Assembly (NCBI RefSeq): GCF_001952935.1
Contig: NZ_CP018319.1
Coordinates: 4,112,001 to 4,176,000, forward strand
Direction of reading: 5' to 3'
DNA from: Pseudomonas frederiksbergensis
GTDB taxonomy: Bacteria > Pseudomonadota > Gammaproteobacteria > Pseudomonadales > Pseudomonadaceae
DNA: 64,000 nt
The notes under the pieces are model-generated. The model saw only the letters and a program-made list of their open reading frames with translations, did no database searches and had not been told where the DNA came from. The position numbers were made by a program, and so were the translations under genes. This document shows, piece by piece, positions 59,152-64,000 of the stretch. Positions within the stretch are counted from its first letter, which is position 1, and the number at the start of each line of letters is the position of its first letter.

Positions 59152-59196
59152 GATGAAGTCTAGCGGCAGAGGAAAATCCAAGGTCTTGCACAAATT

Positions 59197-59331
59197 CTGT
59201 GGCGAGGGAGCTTGCTCCCGCTGGGTCGCGAAGCGGCCCCAAATTCAGCGAATGCGGTCTTTCTGTTGGAACCGTCATGCCAAAGCGACGACTGCTTCGC
59301 AGCCGAGCGGGAGCAAGCTCCCTCGCCACAG
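59197..59331. repeat. REP inverted repeat, family 2
   Basis: CTGTGGCGAGGGAGCTTGCT (from 59197) and its complement (to 59331) flank inner GGGTCGCGAAGCGGC and GCTTCGCAGCC segments. It lies between pyruvate kinase and the urea transporter gene and may terminate transcription of pyk. Confidence 0.9.
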
Positions 59332-59338
59332 GGGGTCT

Positions 59339-60754
59339 TTAGATCAGAGTTTCTATTCGCAAGGAGTTAGTCGACCCCGGCTGCCCAAACGGCACACCCG
59401 CGGTGATCAATAAGGTGTCGCCACGCTTGGCCATACCCTGCGCCTGGGCAATCTCCAGTGCCGTCGAGCACACCTCATCCACCTGCCGCAGCCGATCATT
59501 GACCACCGAGTGCACGCCCCACGCGACGGTCAACCGGCGAGCGGTTTGCAGGTTCGGCGTCAGGTTGAGGATCGGCACCGTTGGCCGCTCCCGCGCCGCC
59601 CGCAAACTCGACGTGCCGGATTCGCTGTAATTCACCAGTACCGCCACTGGCAACACATTGCTGATGCGACGAATCGCGCAGCTGATCGCATCGGAAACCG
59701 TCGCCTCGGCCTTGGGCCGGCTGACGTCAAGTTGCGCCTGATAGTCCGGGCCATTTTCCACCTGGCGAATGATCTTGCTCATCATCTGCACGGCCTCCAG
59801 CGGGTACTCACCGGACGCGGTTTCCGCCGACAGCATCACCGCATCCGCACCTTCGGCCACGGCGTTGGCGACATCGGTCACCTCGGCACGGGTCGGGGCA
59901 GGGGAGAAGCGCATCGACTCGAGCATCTGCGTCGCCACCACCACCGGTTTGCCGAGCTGACGGCAGATGCTGATGATGTTTTTCTGAATCTGCGGCACGC
60001 TTTCGGCCGGCACTTCCACGCCCAGGTCACCGCGAGCAACCATGATCGCATCGCTCAATTCGGCGATCTCGCGCAGTTGCGTCACGGCCGAAGGCTTCTC
60101 GATCTTGGCCATCAAAAACGCTTTGTCGCCGATCAGCTCACGCGCCTCGCGGATGTCCTGCGGGCGCTGCACAAACGACAGCGCCACCCAGTCCACACCC
60201 AGCTCCAGACCGAAGCTCAAATCGCGACGGTCCTTGGCGGTCAGCGGGCTCAGTTCCAGCACCGCTTGCGGCACGTTCACGCCTTTGCGATCCGAGAGTT
60301 CACCGCCATTGAGCACCGTGGTGTCGATGGCGTCGGAGTACTTGGTCACCACGCGAAGACGCAGCTTGCCGTCATCCAGCAGCAGGTCCATGCCCGGTTC
60401 GAGTGCGGCGATGATTTCCGGGTGAGGCAAGTTGACCCGGCGCTCATCCCCCGGTGTCGGGTCCAGGTCCAGACGCAGCGCCTGACCGCGATGCAATTGC
60501 ACCTTGCCCTCGGCGAACTTGCCGACCCGCAGTTTCGGGCCTTGCAGGTCCATCAGAATGCCCAGCGGATAATTCAGCTGGCGCTCGACTTCACGAATCC
60601 ACTGATAGCGCTGAGCGTGGTCGGCGTGATCGCCGTGGCTGAAGTTCAGGCGAAAGATATTGACCCCGGCCTGCACCAGCTCACGGATGTCGTCGATCCC
60701 GTGAGTGGCAGGCCCGAGGGTAGCGAGGATTTTTACCTTCTTGTCAGGCGTCAT
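59339..60754 (-). CDS. pyk: Pyruvate kinase (PykF-type)
   Basis: This is the enzyme for phosphoenolpyruvate + ADP to pyruvate + ATP. The 471-residue protein has the substrate motif (FRLNFSHGDH; LMDLQGPKLRVG), the active-site Lys segment (FLMAKIEKPSAV) and the metal-binding MVARGDLGVEVP. The length equals E. coli PykF. It starts at 60754 (MTPDKKVKILATLGPAT) and overlaps the end of the glycerate kinase gene by 11 bases, so it is part of the same transcript. Placement with the glyoxylate genes fits the flow from glycerate to pyruvate. Confidence 0.95.
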   Translation of the reverse strand: MTPDKKVKILATLGPATHGIDDIRELVQAGVNIFRLNFSHGDHADHAQRYQWIREVERQLNYPLGILMDLQGPKLRVGKFAEGKVQLHRGQALRLDLDPTPGDERRVNLPHPEIIAALEPGMDLLLDDGKLRLRVVTKYSDAIDTTVLNGGELSDRKGVNVPQAVLELSPLTAKDRRDLSFGLELGVDWVALSFVQRPQDIREARELIGDKAFLMAKIEKPSAVTQLREIAELSDAIMVARGDLGVEVPAESVPQIQKNIISICRQLGKPVVVATQMLESMRFSPAPTRAEVTDVANAVAEGADAVMLSAETASGEYPLEAVQMMSKIIRQVENGPDYQAQLDVSRPKAEATVSDAISCAIRRISNVLPVAVLVNYSESGTSSLRAARERPTVPILNLTPNLQTARRLTVAWGVHSVVNDRLRQVDEVCSTALEIAQAQGMAKRGDTLLITAGVPFGQPGSTNSLRIETLI

Positions 60755-62024
60755 TTTTAGGGCTCTCGAGAATCAGGATGGCACGGAAGTCGTTGACGTT
60801 GGTGCGGGTCGGTTCAGTGACGATCAGCGCGTCCAGCGCCTCGAAATAGCCGTAGCCATTGTTGTTGTCCAACTCGTCGCTGGCGTTCAGGCCGAGGGCG
60901 GCGGCGCGGGCGTAGCTGTCCGGGGTCATGATTGCGCCGGCGTTGTCTTCGGAGCCGTCGATGCCATCGGTGTCGCCGGCCAGCGCGTAGACTCCCGGCA
61001 GGCCTTTGAGGCTGTCGGTCAGGCTCAGCAGGAATTCGGCGTTGCGTCCGCCGCGACCATTGCCGCGTACGGTGACCGTGGTTTCACCGCCCGAGAGAAT
61101 CACGCAGGGCGCCGCCAATGGTTGACCGTGCAGCACGACCTGACGGGCGATGCCGGCGTGAACCTTGGCCACTTCGCGGGATTCGCCTTCCAGGTCGCCG
61201 AGGATCAGCGGGCTGAAGCCGGCCTGACGCGCTTTCACCGCAGCGGCTTCAAGCGACTGTTGTGGACGGGCGATCAGCTGAAAGTGACTGCGCGCCAGGC
61301 TCGGGTCACCGGGTTTGACTGTCTCCGATTCCGGGCTCTGCAGCCAGTTGCGCACCGAGGCCGGGACTTCAATCGCGTAACGCTTGAGGATCGCCAGGGC
61401 TTCGCCGGAAGTGCTCGGGTCGGCCACGGTGGGGCCGGAGGCGATGACCGTGGCGAGGTCGCCCGGTACATCGGAAATCGCATAGGTATAAACAGTGGCA
61501 GGCCAGCAGGCTTTGCCGAGGCGGCCGCCCTTGATCGCCGAGAGGTGCTTGCGCACGCAATTCATCTCGCCGATGGTGGCGCCGGATTTGAGCAGGGCTT
61601 TGTTGATCGACTGCTTGTCGGCGAGGGTGATACCGGCTGCGGGCAACGCCAGCAGGGCAGAGCCGCCGCCCGAGAGCAGGAAGATCACACGGTCGTCTTC
61701 AGTCAGGTTGCTGACCAGTTCCAGCACGCGTTTGGCCACCGCCAGACCGGCAGCGTCAGGCACCGGATGAGCGGCTTCGACCACTTCGATTTTTTCACAG
61801 GGGGCGCCGTGACCGTAACGCGTCACTACTAAACCTGACACTTCACCCTGCCAGCAACGCTCCACCACTTGAGCCATGGCCGCGGCGGCTTTGCCGGCGC
61901 CGATGACGATCACCCGACCGCTGCGATCTTTGGGCAAATGGGCTTCGAGGACTTGCTGCGGATGGGCCGCGTCGATGGCTGTGGCAAACAGCTCGCGCAG
62001 GAATTGTTGCGGATTGACCGACAT
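60744..62024 (-). CDS. ttuD: Glycerate 2-kinase / hydroxypyruvate reductase-type protein (TtuD, MOFRL family)
   Basis: The 426-residue protein belongs to the GckA/TtuD family (DUF4147 plus C-terminal MOFRL domain): GRVIVIGAGKAAAAMAQVVE, LLSGGGSALLALPA and the C-terminal MOFRL-type GDTDGIDGSEDNAGAIM. These proteins phosphorylate D-glycerate to 2-phosphoglycerate (older annotations call them hydroxypyruvate reductase). It starts at 62024 with GGGAG upstream. The next gene makes glycerate from tartronate semialdehyde, so substrate supply is clear. Confidence 0.93.
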   Translation of the reverse strand: MSVNPQQFLRELFATAIDAAHPQQVLEAHLPKDRSGRVIVIGAGKAAAAMAQVVERCWQGEVSGLVVTRYGHGAPCEKIEVVEAAHPVPDAAGLAVAKRVLELVSNLTEDDRVIFLLSGGGSALLALPAAGITLADKQSINKALLKSGATIGEMNCVRKHLSAIKGGRLGKACWPATVYTYAISDVPGDLATVIASGPTVADPSTSGEALAILKRYAIEVPASVRNWLQSPESETVKPGDPSLARSHFQLIARPQQSLEAAAVKARQAGFSPLILGDLEGESREVAKVHAGIARQVVLHGQPLAAPCVILSGGETTVTVRGNGRGGRNAEFLLSLTDSLKGLPGVYALAGDTDGIDGSEDNAGAIMTPDSYARAAALGLNASDELDNNNGYGYFEALDALIVTEPTRTNVNDFRAILILESPKNDA

Positions 62025-62063
62025 GGCGGGCTCCCAATCTTTTTGTTCTTGGTTTACGCAGAT

Positions 62064-62173
62064 GATCGTTCCCACGCTCTGCGTGGGAATGCCTCAATGG
62101 ACGCTCCGCGTCCGCTTCGGCAGGGACGCGGAGCGTCCCGGGCTGCATTCCCACGCGGAGCGTGGGAACGATC
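62064..62173. repeat. REP inverted repeat, family 3
   Basis: 29-bp arms at 62064-62092 and 62145-62173 with one mismatch carry the CGTTCCCACGCTCTGCGTGG core, the same as the copy at 42777. It separates ttuD from glxR. Confidence 0.92.
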
Positions 62174-62187
62174 AGCACAGGCGGGTG

Positions 62188-63078
62188 TTACTTATCGCGA
62201 ATCGAGAAATTCGCCATGTGTTCCAGGCCCTTGATCAGCGCCGAGTGGTCCCAATTGCTGCCACCGATGGCTGCGCAGGTGCTGAACACTTGCTGGGTGT
62301 TGGCGGTGTTGGGCAGGTTGATGCCCAGCTCTTTGGCGCCTTGCAGGGCCAGGTTCAGGTCCTTCTGGTGCAGGCTGATGCGGAAGCCTGGGTCGAAGGT
62401 GCCTTTGATCATGCGCTCGCCGTGCACTTCGAGGATCTTCGAGGACGCGAAACCGCCCATCAACGCTTCACGGACCTTGGCTGGATCGGCACCGTTTTTC
62501 GAAGCAAACAGCAGGGCTTCGGCCACGGCCTGGATGTTCAGCGCCACGATGATCTGGTTCGCCACTTTGGCGGTCTGACCGTCGCCGTTGCCGCCCACCA
62601 GGGTGATGTTCTTGCCCATCGCCTGGAACAGCGGCAGGGCGCGTTCGAAGGCATCGGCATCGCCGCCGACCATGATGCTCAGGGTCGCAGCCTTGGCGCC
62701 GACTTCACCGCCGGACACCGGCGCGTCGAGGTACTGAGCGCCTTTTTCATTGATTTTGACAGCGAAGGCTTTGGTGGCGGTTGGCGAGATCGAGCTCATG
62801 TCGATCACGACTTTGCCTTTGCCAACACCGGCCGCAACACCGTCGGCGCGGAACAGCACGTCATCGACCTGCGGGGTATCCGGCACCATGACGATGATGA
62901 ATTCGGCTTCTTGCGCGACTTCTTTCGGGTTCGCCAGGGCGACGGCGCCACCGGCAATCAGGTCAGCCGGTGCAGTGTCGTGGTGCGCCGACAGGAACAG
63001 GCTGTGACCGGCCTTCTGCAGGTTCAACGCCATTGGGTGGCCCATGATGCCGGTGCCGATAAATCCGATTTTAGCCAT
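62188..63078 (-). CDS. glxR: 2-hydroxy-3-oxopropionate (tartronate semialdehyde) reductase
   Basis: The enzyme reduces tartronate semialdehyde to D-glycerate with NAD(P)H. The 296-residue protein has the Rossmann motif (IGFIGTGIMGHPMALNLQ), the family signature DAPVSGGEVGAKA (118-130) and the catalytic Lys171 (GQTAKVANQI). It is a beta-hydroxyacid dehydrogenase; the substrate follows from the gene cluster (hyi, glxR, ttuD, pyk, typical with gcl). A REP element lies upstream, between it and hyi. Confidence 0.94.
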   Translation of the reverse strand: MAKIGFIGTGIMGHPMALNLQKAGHSLFLSAHHDTAPADLIAGGAVALANPKEVAQEAEFIIVMVPDTPQVDDVLFRADGVAAGVGKGKVVIDMSSISPTATKAFAVKINEKGAQYLDAPVSGGEVGAKAATLSIMVGGDADAFERALPLFQAMGKNITLVGGNGDGQTAKVANQIIVALNIQAVAEALLFASKNGADPAKVREALMGGFASSKILEVHGERMIKGTFDPGFRISLHQKDLNLALQGAKELGINLPNTANTQQVFSTCAAIGGSNWDHSALIKGLEHMANFSIRDK

Positions 63079-63130
63079 GAGAAAGTCCTCTTGTTTTTGT
63101 GTGGCTCCCGGCGCTGGACCGATGAGCTCT

Positions 63131-63296
63131 TTGTGGCGAGGGGGCTTGCCCCCGTTGGGTCGCGAAGCGGCCCCAATTGTTTTTTCGCGGTCGGTCAGAT
63201 AGAACGCATTTGCTGGTTTTACGACTGCTTCGCAGCCGAACGGGGCGGTGCGACGATTCGATGAATCCCCTCACCACAAAAGCCCGCTCCCACAGG
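63131..63296. repeat. Chimeric REP region, family 2 with a family 1 fragment
   Basis: The left part (63131-63175) is a family 2 REP (GTGGCGAGGGGGCTTGCCCC). The right part (from about 63223) matches family 2 (GCTTCGCAGCCGAACGGGGC) but is disrupted by about 20 bases before the TCACCACA end, and is followed by a family 1 tail (CCCGCTCCCACAGGG). Confidence 0.75.
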
Positions 63297-63304
63297 GATC
63301 TGCG

Positions 63305-64000
63305 TCAGATTGCGTTGTGGGTTTTGAGCCAGCCCAGGCCCGCTTCAGTGGTGGTCAGCGGCTTGTATTCGCAGCCAACCCAACCCTCATAACCGATGCG
63401 GTCCAGGTGTTCGAACAGGAAGCGGTAGTTGATCTCACCGGTGCCCGGTTCGTTGCGCCCAGGGTTATCGGCCAACTGGATGTGGTTGATCTCGCCCAGG
63501 TGCGCAGCCATGGTGCGGGCCAGGTCGCCCTCCATGATTTGCATGTGGTAGATGTCGTATTGCAGGAACAGATTGGCGCTGCCGACCTGTTCGCGAATCG
63601 ACAGGGCTTGCGCCGTGTTGTTCAGGTAGAAACCCGGGATGTCGCGGGTGTTGATCGCTTCCATCACCAGTTTGATGCCCGCCGCTTGCAGCTTGTCGGC
63701 CGCGTACTTGAGGTTGGCGACGAAGGTTTTTTCCACGGTGGCATCGTCGACGCCTTGTGGACGAATACCGGCCAGGCAGTTGACCTGGGTGTTGCCCAAC
63801 ACTTTCGCGTAGGCAATCGCCAGATCGACACCGGCGCGGAACTCTTCAACCCGGTCCGGCAGGCACGCGATACCGCGTTCGCCCTTGGCCCAGTCACCGG
63901 CCGGCAGGTTGAACAGCACCTGGGTCAAGCCATTGGCATCGAGCTTGGCTTTGATCTCGGCAGAGCTGAAGTCGTAAGGGAACAGGTATTCGACACCACT
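63305..64000 (-). CDS. hyi: Hydroxypyruvate isomerase (5' end beyond window)
   Basis: This enzyme interconverts hydroxypyruvate and tartronate semialdehyde. The visible 231 C-terminal residues start inside the gene (EYLFPYDFSSAEIKAKLDAN) and show the TIM-barrel xylose-isomerase-like fold with metal ligands around LVMEAINTRDIPGFYL, FLQYDIYHMQIMEGD and HIQLADNPGRNEPGTGEINY (each a known segment of Hyi). The frame is open to the window end. It is normally preceded by gcl, which is expected just beyond 64000. Confidence 0.94.
   Translation of the reverse strand, partial: SGVEYLFPYDFSSAEIKAKLDANGLTQVLFNLPAGDWAKGERGIACLPDRVEEFRAGVDLAIAYAKVLGNTQVNCLAGIRPQGVDDATVEKTFVANLKYAADKLQAAGIKLVMEAINTRDIPGFYLNNTAQALSIREQVGSANLFLQYDIYHMQIMEGDLARTMAAHLGEINHIQLADNPGRNEPGTGEINYRFLFEHLDRIGYEGWVGCEYKPLTTTEAGLGWLKTHNAI

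Noticed and set aside
1..64000. CRISPR arrays, tRNA/rRNA genes, IS elements, prophage or integrase genes
   Set aside because: No short direct repeats with regular spacers, no tRNA-like cloverleaf and no transposase or integrase domain were seen. The repeats present are inverted REP types.

Overview
This 64 kb window is a chromosomal segment of a fluorescent Pseudomonas, most likely from the P. fluorescens group. The evidence is the canonical Pseudomonas flagellar/chemotaxis gene order, the FleQ/FleSR/FleN regulators, the ccm and gcl operons, and several families of Pseudomonas-type REP sequences. No rRNA, tRNA, CRISPR array, IS element or prophage was found. Species assignment is inference.

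Layout. (1) 1-8193: filament and cap genes: flgK (3' part), flgL, a ketoacyl-ACP-synthase-III-like gene, fliC, flaG, fliD, fliS, fliT. (2) 8367-12567: the regulators fleQ, fleS, fleR. (3) 12751-18589: fliEFGHIJ behind a sigma-54 promoter. (4) 18783-21193: a STAS / PP2C response regulator / HPt trio resembling hsbA-hsbR-hptB. (5) 21211-28281: fliK, then fliLMNOPQR-flhB. (6) 28383-33612: flhA, flhF, fleN, fliA. (7) 33768-42765: cheY, cheZ, cheA, cheB, motC, motD, a ParA-like ATPase, a ParP-like CheW protein, cheW and a DUF2802 protein. (8) 42887-44787, minus strand: a FliK-like gene and a stand-alone FlhB-C-terminal-like gene. (9) 44985-52351: ccmABCDE-ccmF-ccmG-ccmH-ccmI and a small lipoprotein. 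(10) 52408-59151, minus strand: a toxin-antitoxin pair, a LysR regulator, an MFS transporter, sbp, a potassium channel and a urea-transporter-like protein. (11) 59339-64000, minus strand: pyruvate kinase, glycerate kinase, tartronate semialdehyde reductase and hydroxypyruvate isomerase (partial), which is the glyoxylate/gcl degradation module.

How it works together. FleQ and sigma-54 would drive fleSR, fliE, fliK, fliL and flhA; each has a -24/-12 element with exact GG-N10-GC spacing. FliA (encoded here) would drive fliC and probably fliS from sigma-28-type promoters. FlhF, FleN and the ParC/ParP-like pair control polar placement and number of flagella and chemoreceptor arrays. The Hsb trio is known to feed phosphorelay signals to the FlgM/FliA switch.

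Most notable. flhB is split by a one-base shortfall in a G tract just after its NPTH autocleavage site. fliO has a similar one-base shortfall in its leader. A stand-alone FlhB-C-like protein is encoded 15 kb away and starts in the homologous segment. The PIN toxin is frameshifted and its upstream region carries three spaced TAATCGAA repeats. A single KAS-III gene occupies the usual flagellin-glycosylation locus. CheA carries four short acidic repeats. The frameshifts may be assembly errors, real mutations or phase variation; the sequence alone cannot decide.
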